Of a DNA stretch of 35,917 nucleotides, positions 7,698 through 15,291 are shown piece after piece. The translations under genes and the position numbers were made by a program. The notes beneath the pieces are model-generated. The model ran no database searches. It was not told where the DNA came from and worked only from the letters and a program-made list of their open reading frames with translations. The DNA is from Limisphaerales bacterium (GTDB taxonomy: Bacteria > Verrucomicrobiota > Verrucomicrobiia > Limisphaerales > SXTU01), in assembly GCA_009773355.1 (NCBI GenBank), contig WRPG01000058.1, positions 1 through 35,917 of the forward strand, given 5' to 3'. Numbering within the stretch: position 1 is the first letter of the stretch; every line of letters starts with the position of its first letter.

Positions 7698-8312
7698 TCA
7701 GGCTCGCGCCGCAAACCGCTCCTCAATGACCACCTCGCTGTCGGGTAGGCGTTCGCCACGCGGCCAGACGGGTTTGGCCTGCTTGCCGATGGCGAGCATG
7801 AAGCTCAGGGCGTGGTCGGCGGGCAGGCGGATGAGTTTGGCGACGGCCTCGGCATCGAAGCCGACCATGGGGCAGGAGTCGTAGCCGAGTTCGCGTGCGG
7901 CCAGCATGAGCGTCATGCCGGCAAAGCCGGACGAGCGCATGGCTTCGTCGCGGATCAGTTGCGGCTTGCCGTCGTAAAACGGCGTGAGCGCAGGCACAAG
8001 GATGTCCTGCACTTCCTGCGGCGCGTGACTCCAGTAGCGTTGCGGGTTCTTGGCGTGAGCTTCGAGGTCGGCGCAGAGAACGACGAGCAGGGAGGCGTCG
8101 GTGACCTGGGATTGATCCCACGCGACGGCGCGGATCTGCTTCCGCAACTCCGGGTCGCGCACGAGCACGAAGCGGTAGTTCTGCATGTTGAAGGACGAGG
8201 GCGCGAGTTTGGCGAGGGTGATGAGCCGCGCGATTTCGGCGTCGGTCAGGCGATGGTTAGGATCGTAGTGTTTGACGGAACGGCGGGTTTCGATGGCTTC
8301 GATGGTGTTCAT
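7698..8312 (-). CDS. Nitroreductase-family FMN protein
   Basis: A 204-residue nitroreductase with the family opening AIETRRSVKHYDP, the APSSFNMQNYRFVLVRD cofactor/substrate block, and the later MTLMLAARELGYDSCPMVGFD segment. The C-terminal end (KPVWPRGERLPDSEVVIEER) is standard for NfsB/DrgA-like members. Such enzymes use FMN and NAD(P)H to reduce nitro compounds, quinones or other electron acceptors. The ATG at 8312 yields MNTIEAIETRR, the expected start. It belongs to the operon under the sigma-54 promoter at 11761-11776, consistent with a reductive-stress or detoxification job. Confidence 0.88.
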   Translation of the reverse strand: MNTIEAIETRRSVKHYDPNHRLTDAEIARLITLAKLAPSSFNMQNYRFVLVRDPELRKQIRAVAWDQSQVTDASLLVVLCADLEAHAKNPQRYWSHAPQEVQDILVPALTPFYDGKPQLIRDEAMRSSGFAGMTLMLAARELGYDSCPMVGFDAEAVAKLIRLPADHALSFMLAIGKQAKPVWPRGERLPDSEVVIEERFAARA

Positions 8313-8350
8313 GGAGTTCTGCTGGGTTGGTCTAGGTTGAATTACGGCGG

Positions 8351-8728
8351 TCAGGATTTCCGGTCTGCCTTCCAGTATTTCCACACGTCCACGATGTCGA
8401 AGGCCAGGGACACGGCGGTGAGGACGCACCACCCGATGAGGTAGGCGCGGAACGCCCCCTCAACGTGCGGCAGCCGCGCGAGGACATGGAGGAGCAGAGG
8501 AATCCACAGGACGTGGCCGCAGCCGAGTATCTTGGTGAAACCAAACCGTGCATACAGCCCCATCACCAACATCGAGGAAACCATGAAGGTGACGACAATG
8601 AGCCGGGCGACCGGTTCGCTCCAAAAGGCGATGCCGGCCAGGTTGGCGAGCATGAGGACGGACACCCAGAGTGGAATCCACAGGGGTTGTCGCATCAGTT
8701 CGAGGAAGAATTTGAGGGGGTTGTTCAT
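8351..8728 (-). CDS. Small four-helix membrane protein
   Basis: A 125-residue integral membrane protein with four hydrophobic segments: about residues 14-34 (LWIPLWVSVLMLANLAGIAF), 42-60 (LIVVTFMVSSMLVMGLYAR), 72-86 (HVLWIPLLLHVLARL) and 93-112. I recognise no named family, although similar proteins often sit beside alpha/beta hydrolases. Its ATG overlaps the hydrolase stop by four bases, so translation is coupled. It is in the middle of the detoxification operon. Function unknown. Confidence 0.72.
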   Translation of the reverse strand: MNNPLKFFLELMRQPLWIPLWVSVLMLANLAGIAFWSEPVARLIVVTFMVSSMLVMGLYARFGFTKILGCGHVLWIPLLLHVLARLPHVEGAFRAYLIGWCVLTAVSLAFDIVDVWKYWKADRKS

Positions 8729-9624
8729 CGTGTGTGTTGTTCGGTCGGGTTCTGGTTTGAAGCGGCGGCGGCTCCGGTATTCCCGCTGCCAGCGCCCAGG
8801 AACTGCTCGATGAGGCTCGCGAGATATACCGGCGTCTCGTGCATGGGGTAGTGGCCGGCGTCGGTGATGAAGGCGAACTGCACGCTCGCATACCACGCCC
8901 CGAAGGTTTTCCTCAGATGCTCCTCCTGGAAACCGGGCAGATCCTGGCGCCCGCCGATCACTTGGAACGGCGTCCCGACTCCGGCCTGGCGGACTTCCTG
9001 GGAGAAGTCGCTCTCCAGCCACATTCGATAATAGCCCTTGAGCGCCTCCTCAGTGGAGGTCTGGAAGTGCCGGTTCGTTTTGAATCGGCTCCAGGTCGGC
9101 GAGAGCCGCTGTCCGGTCAGCAACGAGAAACCCTGTTCCGACAGGTTGCGCTCGTGAATCAGGTTCCAGAGAAACTGCTTCGTGCCCTCATCCGCCGGAT
9201 AACCGTTCGCAGCCACCGGCGTGATCGCGACCACGCGCTTCAGCCGCCTTGCGCCGGAGGTCCAGTCATCCAGTGCCATGCGCTGCACCGCCATGCCCGT
9301 CATGGAATGGCCGATGAGATGAAAGTGCTGCCAGCCCAGCTTGTCGGCGAGGCGGAAACCGTCCGCCGCCACCTCGCCCGCCGAGTAGTCCCCCGTCAAG
9401 TGCCGGGATTTCCCATAGCCCCGCACGTCGGCGAATACATAGGTGAATGCGTTCGGATCAAGGTAGGGGAGCAACGGTTCGTAATTGGCCGCGTCGCCCA
9501 TCCAGTCGTGGAAAACGAGCACCTTCTCCGCGCCGTGGCCGAAGTGGCCGTGGCCGAGGATGGGGGCGTGCTCACTCGTGGCGACGGGTGCCGCAGGCGT
9601 GGTGTCGGATCGAGGTGATGGCAT
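8725..9624 (-). CDS. Alpha/beta hydrolase
   Basis: A 299-residue alpha/beta hydrolase. The oxyanion region is in LVFHDWMGDAANYEPLLPYL; FADVRGYGKS is a conserved strand/loop; the nucleophile elbow GHSMTG carries the catalytic serine; the acid is probably in GGRQDLPG; the catalytic histidine is in DAGHYPMHE. The final ~25 residues (GAGSGNTGAAAASNQ) look disordered. It resembles the haloalkane/epoxide-hydrolase and haloperoxidase-like branch, but the substrate cannot be set from sequence. It follows thioredoxin (39 bp) and is coupled to the downstream membrane-protein gene. Confidence 0.85.
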   Translation of the reverse strand: MPSPRSDTTPAAPVATSEHAPILGHGHFGHGAEKVLVFHDWMGDAANYEPLLPYLDPNAFTYVFADVRGYGKSRHLTGDYSAGEVAADGFRLADKLGWQHFHLIGHSMTGMAVQRMALDDWTSGARRLKRVVAITPVAANGYPADEGTKQFLWNLIHERNLSEQGFSLLTGQRLSPTWSRFKTNRHFQTSTEEALKGYYRMWLESDFSQEVRQAGVGTPFQVIGGRQDLPGFQEEHLRKTFGAWYASVQFAFITDAGHYPMHETPVYLASLIEQFLGAGSGNTGAAAASNQNPTEQHTR

Positions 9625-9663
9625 GGTTGATGGATGGTTTGCGGTTGGGAGTGCAGGCCCGGC

Positions 9664-9984
9664 TCAAGCCGCCGCAGCCAGGGCCATGGAGATTTCCCTC
9701 CGGGACTGAACGCCCCGCAGCGTCCGCACCGGCCTGCTGGCCTTGAACACGATGAGCGTGGGAATGGCGGTGATGCCGAAGCGCGCGGCCAGTGCGGGCG
9801 ACTCGTCAATGTTCACCTTGGCGATGACGGCCCTTCCCGCGTGCTCGCCAGCAACCTCCTCCAGCACGGGTGCCAGCATCTTGCACGGGCCGCACCACTC
9901 GGCCCAGAAATCCACGAGGACGGGCGAGTTGGTGCTGGCGAGGGTGGGGTCGAAGCTTTGTTGGTTCAGAGTCTGTGTTTTCAT
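9664..9984 (-). CDS. Thioredoxin
   Basis: A 106-residue thioredoxin with the classic WCGPCK active site (C31, C34), the conserved VLVDFWAEW before it, AVIAKVNIDESP, and the cis-proline loop FGITAIPTLIVFK. No signal peptide, so cytoplasmic. It probably supplies reducing power to partners in the same operon, such as the AhpD-like CMD protein, but that link is inferred. The ATG at 9984 gives the standard length. Confidence 0.92.
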   Translation of the reverse strand: MKTQTLNQQSFDPTLASTNSPVLVDFWAEWCGPCKMLAPVLEEVAGEHAGRAVIAKVNIDESPALAARFGITAIPTLIVFKASRPVRTLRGVQSRREISMALAAAA

Positions 9985-10047
9985 GGGGGATGAGTCGTTG
10001 AGTGGTTGAGAGAAAGCTCCGGCACCGCAGAATGGAGTCGCATCTGT

Positions 10048-10515
10048 TCAAAAATCCGTCTCGGCCAGATGGGGTTCACACGTGGGGCGCGGGCCTTGCG
10101 GCCAGCGGAATTTGCGATCAGCTTCGGCGATGGGCTGGTCGTTGATGCTGGCAAAGCGGCGGGCCATGTAGCCGTGCGCGTCGAACTCCCAGTTCTCGTT
10201 GCCGTGGGCGCGGAACCACTGGCCGCTGGCGTCGCGGTATTCGTATTCGAAGCGCACGGCGATGCGGTTGCCGGTGAAGGCCCAGAGCGTCTTTTGGAGG
10301 CGATAGTCGAGTTCGCGCGCCCACTTGCGTTTGAGGAACGCAACGACTTCAGCGCGACCGCGCAGGAACTCGGAGCGGTTGCGCCATTCGGTGTCTTCGG
10401 TGTAGGCGAGCGCGACGCGCTCGGGATCGCGGCTGTTCCAGGCGTCCTCGGCCATCTGGACTTTCTGGCGCGCGGTTTCCTCGGTGAAGGGCGGGAGTGG
10501 TGGGCGGGGATTCAT
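10048..10515 (-). CDS. DUF1348 (NTF2-like) protein
   Basis: A 155-residue DUF1348 protein with an NTF2/SnoaL-like fold. Diagnostic stretches are [55 protein letters not shown] and the later [19 protein letters not shown]. The C-terminal [12 protein letters not shown] is also typical. No enzymatic function is established for DUF1348. It sits between the YHS protein and thioredoxin genes in the sigma-54 operon. Confidence 0.88.
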   Translation of the reverse strand: MNPRPPLPPFTEETARQKVQMAEDAWNSRDPERVALAYTEDTEWRNRSEFLRGRAEVVAFLKRKWARELDYRLQKTLWAFTGNRIAVRFEYEYRDASGQWFRAHGNENWEFDAHGYMARRFASINDQPIAEADRKFRWPQGPRPTCEPHLAETDF

Positions 10516-10590
10516 CGGGAGATGAGTTGGGTGTGTAGAGGCAAGTTCTTGGGTCGCCCGGTGGACCCGGGCGACCCGGATCGTGAGTTG

Positions 10591-11046
10591 TCACTTGCCG
10601 TGTTCCGTCACGAGCTTGGGCCAGGCGGCGTCGGCCTTCTTGAGCGTGCCTTGCGGATCCTTGTTGAACATCTTCTGCACGTCGGCGCTGTAGTTCAACA
10701 CGAGGCGGTCGTTGACCACCTGCCACGTCGAGATGTCCACCGGGAGCAGGACGCCCAGCCCCGCTCCCACCGCGCAGTAGCCGCCATAGGCCGGCGCATA
10801 GCGGTCGGGGTTGGCCTGGAAGGCGTCCCGATTCTTCTTCGAGGCGAAGAAGTAGGTTGCGCCCTTGTGCGTGGCGGTGATTTTGAAATCGCCCTTCACC
10901 GGTTTCTTGTCCGTGAAGAACGCGACCGGGTCGTAGCCGTCGAGGGCGTGGCCGATGGCGCGGTCAATGTTGAGGAGTTCCCCGCCGAAGGAGAGCGTCG
11001 CGGACAACGCGAGCGCGGCGAGGGTGGTGGTGATGATTCGTTTCAT
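10591..11046 (-). CDS. Secreted YHS-domain protein
   Basis: A 151-residue protein with an N-terminal signal peptide (MKRIITTTLAALALSATLSF, cut near FGGE). The YHS-type domain includes IGHALDGYDPVAFFTDKKPV, KITATHKGATYFFASKKNRD and AFQANPDRYAPAYGGYCAVG. Many stand-alone YHS proteins are envelope proteins found near redox or metal genes; a proven function is lacking. The C-terminal part (LNYSADVQKMFNKDPQGTL) matches the usual extension. The ATG at 11046 was chosen because it begins the signal peptide. It is the second gene of the operon. Confidence 0.85.
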   Translation of the reverse strand: MKRIITTTLAALALSATLSFGGELLNIDRAIGHALDGYDPVAFFTDKKPVKGDFKITATHKGATYFFASKKNRDAFQANPDRYAPAYGGYCAVGAGLGVLLPVDISTWQVVNDRLVLNYSADVQKMFNKDPQGTLKKADAAWPKLVTEHGK

Positions 11047-11112
11047 GGTTTTGCTTTGTGTGATGTCTATTTGTGGGGCCACCATGCCGTTGGCGACGTG
11101 GTGGAAATCAGC

Positions 11113-11694
11113 TCAGTGGCCGCAGCCGCATCCCGTGGCGCAGGCTTCGGCGGCGGGTTCAACGGCTTTCACCTCGGGGAAATCCACCACCGTGCGGGCG
11201 ACGTGGTTGAGGTAGTTGGTGAGAATGTTCAGGGCGACGTTGGCGATGGTCTCGACGATCTCGGCGTCCGTCAGCTTGGCACTGCGCGCGGCCTGGAACT
11301 CCGCATCGCTCAGTTCGCCGCGTAGCACCACAAGGTTGCGCGCGAGACTCAGGATGGCGGCGGTGCGTTCATCGGTTGCCACGACCTTGCGGGCGTCGGC
11401 GATCTCACGGTCGTTCAACCCGACCTTGCCGCCGATGAAAGTATGCGCGCTGCGGCAGTATCCGCAGTCGTTGATCTCCGCGACGGCCAGGGCGATCTGC
11501 TCGCGCACCTTGGCATTGAGGACGCCGCCGGCGAGAGCGCCGCTGAAATTCAAATAACCTTCGAGCGCGGCCGGTGAATTCCCGAACACGCGGAGGATGT
11601 TGGGCACGAAGCCGAGCTTGGCCTGTGCGCCGTCAAAGAGTTGCTTGGTCTTGCCAGTCGCGTGAGCGGGGTCGAGTTGTGGGATGCGGTTCAT
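11113..11694 (-). CDS. AhpD/carboxymuconolactone decarboxylase-family protein
   Basis: A 193-residue all-helical CMD/AhpD-type protein. The redox motif NDCGYCRSAH carries C77 and C80 plus H84, the arrangement of AhpD-like peroxidases. Upstream is KLGFVPNILRVFGNSPAALE and downstream LNDREIADARK. The C-terminus ends ACATGCGCGH, an unusual cysteine/histidine cluster that may bind metal (inference). It is the first gene of the ten-gene leftward operon, 67 bp from a sigma-54 promoter and divergent from its likely activator. Probably a thiol-dependent peroxidase or disulfide exchanger. Confidence 0.88.
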   Translation of the reverse strand: MNRIPQLDPAHATGKTKQLFDGAQAKLGFVPNILRVFGNSPAALEGYLNFSGALAGGVLNAKVREQIALAVAEINDCGYCRSAHTFIGGKVGLNDREIADARKVVATDERTAAILSLARNLVVLRGELSDAEFQAARSAKLTDAEIVETIANVALNILTNYLNHVARTVVDFPEVKAVEPAAEACATGCGCGH

Positions 11695-11760
11695 AACGGT
11701 CGTGTTGTCTTTTGCTTGTCGTTATTCAGAGCTGCGTTGTGCAGCCGTGATCCTCCTAAC

Positions 11761-11776
11761 GCTCAAGTCGTGCCAG
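11761..11776 (-). promoter_or_regulatory. Sigma-54 promoter of the detoxification operon
   Basis: The minus strand reads CTGGCACGACTTGAGC. It has a perfect -24 box (TGGCACG) and the essential GC of the -12 box at the correct 10-bp GG-to-GC spacing, though the -12 TTGC is changed to GAGC. It points toward the CMD gene, whose ATG lies 67 bp downstream, and a sigma-54 activator gene starts divergently on the other side. Confidence 0.75.
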
Positions 11777-11844
11777 GGAGGGAGGCGCATCGAAATTCGA
11801 GCAATCTCCAATGATTCCAGTGTTTCCACGTTGGATTCTTCTCT

Positions 11845-11896
11845 ACGAATAGTCGTAATTTACGAATCCTCGTTGTGGATAGAGACGAAACCTCGT
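11845..11896. promoter_or_regulatory. Three ACGA-N4-TCGT operator-like repeats
   Basis: Three copies of a 12-bp palindromic half-site pair lie at 11845-11856, 11862-11873 and 11885-11896: ACGAATAGTCGT, ACGAATCCTCGT and ACGAAACCTCGT. The centre-to-centre steps are 17 and 23 bp. They sit 70-120 bp upstream of the sigma-54 promoter, the usual place for enhancer-binding protein sites, and end 12 bp before the regulator's own ATG. They may serve both activation of the operon and autoregulation. Confidence 0.7.
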
Positions 11897-11907
11897 AGCC
11901 TCCGGCC

Positions 11908-13506
11908 ATGAACTGCGCGAACCTCCCGCAGGTGATGGTTTCCATGGCCCAGAACCGGGTGCTGCCGGAGGTGTTGCGAGCCGTCGTCGGAGGCATCGCC
12001 CAATGTCCGAACGTCGTGCTCGCGCGCATCTGGCTGATCGAGCCGGGCGACATCTGCGAGCAGTGCCACCTCCGCGCCGAGTGCCCGGATCAGACGCGGT
12101 GCCTGCACCTCGTGGCGAGCGCCGGGAACTCCGCCGATCCGCAGGCGGATTACACGCGGCTGGACGGGAGGTTCCGGCGGTTCCCGATGGGCGTCCGCAA
12201 GATTGGCCATGTGGGGAAGACCAGCGAGCCGCTGCTTGTGCGTGAGCTGCGCGGAGACGAGGAGTGGATTGCGGACCCGGAATGGATCGCGCGGGAGGCC
12301 GTGAAGACGGTCGCCGCGCAACCGCTGGTTTTTCGCGGTGAAGTGCTCGGCGTGCTGGGCTTGTTCGATTGCGGCCACCTGAGCGACGACGACCTGCGCT
12401 GGGTGCGGGTCTTCGCCGATCACGCGGCGGTGAGCATCGCCAACGCACGGGCTTTCGAGGAGATCGAATACCTCAAGGCCCGTCTGGAGGAGGAAAACAG
12501 TTATCTGCGGCAGGAAGTCACCGAGGCCATCGGCGCGAGCGGCATCGTCGGCGGCAGCCCCGGTTTGAAGAAGGTGCTGCAACAGATCCAGCTCGTCGCG
12601 CCCACCGACGCCGCCGTGCTGGTGACCGGCGAGAGCGGCACGGGCAAGGAACTCGTCGCGCGCGCCATCCACGAGCACAGCCCGCGCAAGGACCGCGCGC
12701 TCATCAAGGTCAACTGCGGCGCGGTTCCGGAGACGTTGTTCGAGAGTGAATTCTTCGGGCACGTCAAAGGCTCCTTCACCGGCGCGTTGCGGGACAAGCC
12801 GGGGCGGTTCGAACTGGCCGACGGCGGCACGTTGTTCCTGGATGAAATCGGCGAGGTGCCGCTGGCCATGCAGGCGAAGCTGCTGCGCGTGTTGCAGGAA
12901 CAGGAGATCGAGCGCGTCGGCGACACCCGCACGCGCAAGATCAGCGTCCGAATCATCGCCGCGACCAACCGCGACTTGAAGCAGGAGGTCGAAGCCGGCC
13001 GTTTTCGGCAGGACTTGTTCTACCGGCTGAGCGTTTTCCCGATTGAAATCCCGCCCTTGCGCGAGCGCCGCGACGACATCCCGCCCTTGGCCGCCCATTT
13101 CGTGAAACAAAGCGCCCGGCGAATGAATCGCCCCGCTCCGCGCCTCACGCAGGGAGCGGTGACTCAGTTGACCACCCACGCCTGGCCTGGAAACGTGCGC
13201 GAACTCCAAAACGCCGTTGAACGCGCGGTCATCCTTGCCCAAGGCGGACCGCTGCGCTTTGAATTTGCGGCCTCAGCATCGGTGGAGTCGCCGCGCGCCA
13301 AGCCTCCGCCGTCCGAACCGTCCAAGTTTCTGACGCGTGACGACCTCAAGCGCCACGAACGGGAAAGCATCATCACCGCGCTTCAGCATACGGGCGGCAG
13401 GATCTTCGGCGCGGACGGAGCGGCGGAACTGCTCGGCATGAAGCCCACCACCCTTGCCTCGCGCATCAAGGCGCTCGGGCTGCAGCGGAAGGGTGCGCCC
13501 CGATGA
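11908..13506 (+). CDS. Sigma-54 activator with Cys4 GAF sensor
   Basis: A 532-residue bacterial enhancer-binding protein. Residues ~15-190 form a GAF-like sensor carrying C50-x2-C53-x5-C59-x5-C65. A coiled-coil linker follows (EEIEYLKARLEEENSYLRQE). The AAA+ domain (~215-450) has Walker A GESGTGKE, the sigma-54 contact loop in the variant form GSFTGA at ~288, and Walker B GGTLFLDEIGE. A Fis-type HTH (GAAELLGMKPTTLASRIKAL) ends the protein. The ATG overlaps no other gene and lies 12 bp after the third operator-like repeat. It most likely activates the divergent operon at 11761-11776. The cysteine set could hold an Fe-S cluster or metal, making the regulator redox, NO or metal responsive (inference). 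Confidence 0.93.
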   Translation: MNCANLPQVMVSMAQNRVLPEVLRAVVGGIAQCPNVVLARIWLIEPGDICEQCHLRAECPDQTRCLHLVASAGNSADPQADYTRLDGRFRRFPMGVRKIGHVGKTSEPLLVRELRGDEEWIADPEWIAREAVKTVAAQPLVFRGEVLGVLGLFDCGHLSDDDLRWVRVFADHAAVSIANARAFEEIEYLKARLEEENSYLRQEVTEAIGASGIVGGSPGLKKVLQQIQLVAPTDAAVLVTGESGTGKELVARAIHEHSPRKDRALIKVNCGAVPETLFESEFFGHVKGSFTGALRDKPGRFELADGGTLFLDEIGEVPLAMQAKLLRVLQEQEIERVGDTRTRKISVRIIAATNRDLKQEVEAGRFRQDLFYRLSVFPIEIPPLRERRDDIPPLAAHFVKQSARRMNRPAPRLTQGAVTQLTTHAWPGNVRELQNAVERAVILAQGGPLRFEFAASASVESPRAKPPPSEPSKFLTRDDLKRHERESIITALQHTGGRIFGADGAAELLGMKPTTLASRIKALGLQRKGAPR

Positions 13507-14360
13507 CTCCACCAGCCCAAGGTCAGCCTCGCATCCCGCCAGCCCCGCGCTCGATACAGAAGGGCAGCTCGCTCGCTGACCTGCTGGACCGGGAGGCTGT
13601 CGCGTGCCTAGCGCACAACCTCATACTCGCGCAGCCGGACTTTGACGCCAGTGCGTTCCAGCGTTCCGCGCTGGAAGGATTGGAGCCGCTGGCCATTCTC
13701 CAACGGGGCGAGCACCTCGCCCACGCGCTCCGTCGGCATCTTCCCGACTGCTACGCCGACGCGGTGCGGGTCGTGGTCCAGTCGTTGACGCCGCCGCTGA
13801 CACGCACGAATGAGCTGGGGTTGGGCGTTTTCTTTTATCTACCCCACGTTTGCTTCGTCGCAAACTACGGTCTGGACCCGGCGCACAACGGGGGAAACGA
13901 TCCTTTTGAAACCTCGATGGCGGCGCAATACGAGTTGACCCGACGTTTCAGCGCGGAGTTTTCCATGCGTCCGTTCCTCATCAAATGGCCGGAGCGCACG
14001 CTGGCCCGCCTGATGGAATGGACGCGCGACCCCGACCCGCATGTGCGGCGGCTGTGTTCGGAAGGCGCGCGCCCCCGTCTGCCGTGGGCCAGGCGAATCC
14101 CCGCCTTCATCCAGAACCCGCGTCCCGTGCTGCCGATTCTGGAGGCGCTCAAGGACGACCCGGACCTGTATGTGCGGCGCAGCGTGGCCAATCACGTCGG
14201 TGACATCGCGAAGGACCATCCGGCCCTCGCGTTTGACCTTTGTGAGAGTTGGTTGAAGGGAGCCTCACCGGAGCGGAAGTGGCTCATCCGCCATGCGGTG
14301 CGACATCCCGCCAAGCAGGGCGTGCAGGTCGCCTTGCGCCTGCGCGCGCTGGCGAAGTAG
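13503..14360 (+). CDS. DNA alkylation repair (AlkD-like HEAT) protein
   Basis: A 285-residue helical-repeat protein resembling the AlkC/AlkD branch of DNA alkylation-repair glycosylases. Informative stretches are RPFLIKWPERTLARLMEWTR, DPDPHVRRLCSEGARPRLPW, PVLPILEALKDDPDLYVRRS and VANHVGDIAKDHP. The two HVRR/YVRR repeats are HEAT-like helices that cradle DNA in the family. Its ATG overlaps the regulator stop by four bases, so translation is coupled, although the regulatory link is unexpected. Which alkylated base it removes cannot be told from sequence. Confidence 0.8.
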   Translation: MTPPAQGQPRIPPAPRSIQKGSSLADLLDREAVACLAHNLILAQPDFDASAFQRSALEGLEPLAILQRGEHLAHALRRHLPDCYADAVRVVVQSLTPPLTRTNELGLGVFFYLPHVCFVANYGLDPAHNGGNDPFETSMAAQYELTRRFSAEFSMRPFLIKWPERTLARLMEWTRDPDPHVRRLCSEGARPRLPWARRIPAFIQNPRPVLPILEALKDDPDLYVRRSVANHVGDIAKDHPALAFDLCESWLKGASPERKWLIRHAVRHPAKQGVQVALRLRALAK

Positions 14361-14369
14361 TCTGTGCCC

Positions 14370-14717
14370 ATGGCCTACAACGAGCAGCTCGCGGAACGAG
14401 TCCAGCGCCATTTCCATGCCCGGCAGGTGAAGCACGAGGCCAAGCGCATGATGGGCGGCCTGTGCTTCATGGTGAACGGCAAGATGTGCGTCGGGGTCGA
14501 GCAAAACCGGCTGATGGCGCGCATTGGCCCGGAGGCTTACGAGGACGCGCTCACGCGCAAAGGCTGTCGCCCGATGGATTTCACCGGGCGACCGATGCGT
14601 GGGTTTGTGTTCGTGGAGCCGGAGGGATTGAAGACGGAGAAGGACTTGGCTTGCTGGTTGGAATTGGCGCTGGTTTTCAATCCCACCGCGAAGAAATCAG
14701 TTTCGAGGAAGCGGTAG
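14370..14717 (+). CDS. TfoX N-terminal domain protein
   Basis: A 115-residue protein made of a TfoX/Sxy N-terminal domain: AYNEQLAERVQRHFHARQ, then KRMMGGLCFMVNGKMCVGVE and a C-terminal PMRGFVFVEPEGL. Competence regulator Sxy has an additional C-terminal domain that is missing here. Small stand-alone TfoX domain proteins are common and of unknown role. The ATG at 14370 is nine bases after the AlkD stop; an in-frame GTG at 14364 would add only two residues. It is probably co-transcribed with the two upstream genes. Confidence 0.85.
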   Translation: MAYNEQLAERVQRHFHARQVKHEAKRMMGGLCFMVNGKMCVGVEQNRLMARIGPEAYEDALTRKGCRPMDFTGRPMRGFVFVEPEGLKTEKDLACWLELALVFNPTAKKSVSRKR

Positions 14718-14781
14718 CGTTCCTCGTGATTACTGGCTAATCTTATGGTGCTCGGCCTTTGCGAATAAAACTGGCGATTGA

Positions 14782-14808
14782 TGTCGAAATCACTCCTCGT
14801 CGCCCGAC
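14782..14808 (+). promoter_or_regulatory. Candidate ECF42-type promoter for the DGPF gene
   Basis: TGTCGA (14782-14787) and CGAC (14805-14808) are 17 bp apart in the 150-bp gap before the DGPF gene. As I recall from published ECF42 work, the -35 is TGTCGA and the -10 is CGA/TC, and targets are DGPF genes. The ATG lies 63 bp downstream. This fits the ECF42 gene that follows. Confidence 0.5.
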
Positions 14809-14871
14809 ATGACTTGTGACGGGGCACGTTGCTCGCGTCTCCTAAACGCAAACCATCAACTGAAAAAAAGC

Positions 14872-15225
14872 ATGCAATACGCGATACTATTCTACGAAAG
14901 CGAAGCCGACTTCGCCGCCCGCTCCGGGCCTAACTCCGAGTCTTATTGGGGGGCGTGGATGGCTTACACCAAATCCATGCAGGAAGCCGGAGTCATGAAG
15001 GACGGCATGTGCCTCCAGCCGCCGGCGACCGGAACATCCGTTCGTATGAAGGGGGGAGCACGCAAAGTGCAGGACGGGCCGTTTGCTGACACGAAGGAGC
15101 AACTCGGCGGGCTGACCGTCATTGATGTGCCGAATCTCGATGCGGCTTTGGAATGGGCGGCTCGCGCGCCATCGGCCAGCACCGGCGGCGTGGAAGTTCG
15201 CCCGATGGTGGGCTGCGAAGGCTGA
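14872..15225 (+). CDS. DGPF (YCII-related) domain protein
   Basis: A 117-residue YCII/DGPF-domain protein starting MQYAILFYESEADFAARSG. The family signature DGPFADTKEQLGGLTVIDV is complete, and the C-terminal GGVEVRPMVG also fits. DGPF proteins are typically encoded next to ECF42 sigma factors, as here, and are thought to be their main targets. No catalytic activity is established. The preferred start is the ATG at 14872; upstream codons in the same frame (from 14809) lie across the candidate promoter and are unlike the family. Confidence 0.88.
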   Translation: MQYAILFYESEADFAARSGPNSESYWGAWMAYTKSMQEAGVMKDGMCLQPPATGTSVRMKGGARKVQDGPFADTKEQLGGLTVIDVPNLDAALEWAARAPSASTGGVEVRPMVGCEG

Positions 15226-15242
15226 AGTTGCTTACAAACCGG

Positions 15243-15285
15243 AAGCCACCTCGGGTCATCGCACGCGAGGTGGCTTTGTTTGTTG
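15243..15285 (+). terminator. Rho-independent terminator after the DGPF gene
   Basis: A perfect 11-bp stem AAGCCACCTCG (15243-15253) / CGAGGTGGCTT (15266-15276) with a 12-nt loop, followed by the T-rich tail TGTTTGTTG. It begins 17 bp after the DGPF stop and ends just before the ECF42 ATG, so it should separate or attenuate the two transcripts. Confidence 0.75.
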
Positions 15286-15291
15286 CGCTTT

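Noticed and set aside
8748-8784. Another GGAATA-N14-GCTTCAAA ECF-like site inside the alpha/beta hydrolase gene
   Set aside because: It lies in coding sequence of an operon with its own sigma-54 promoter, and its -10-like half is a weaker match than the others.
10006-11325. 439-codon plus-strand open frame
   Set aside because: It spans four well-supported minus-strand genes (DUF1348, YHS, CMD and their gaps) and is a GC-driven shadow.
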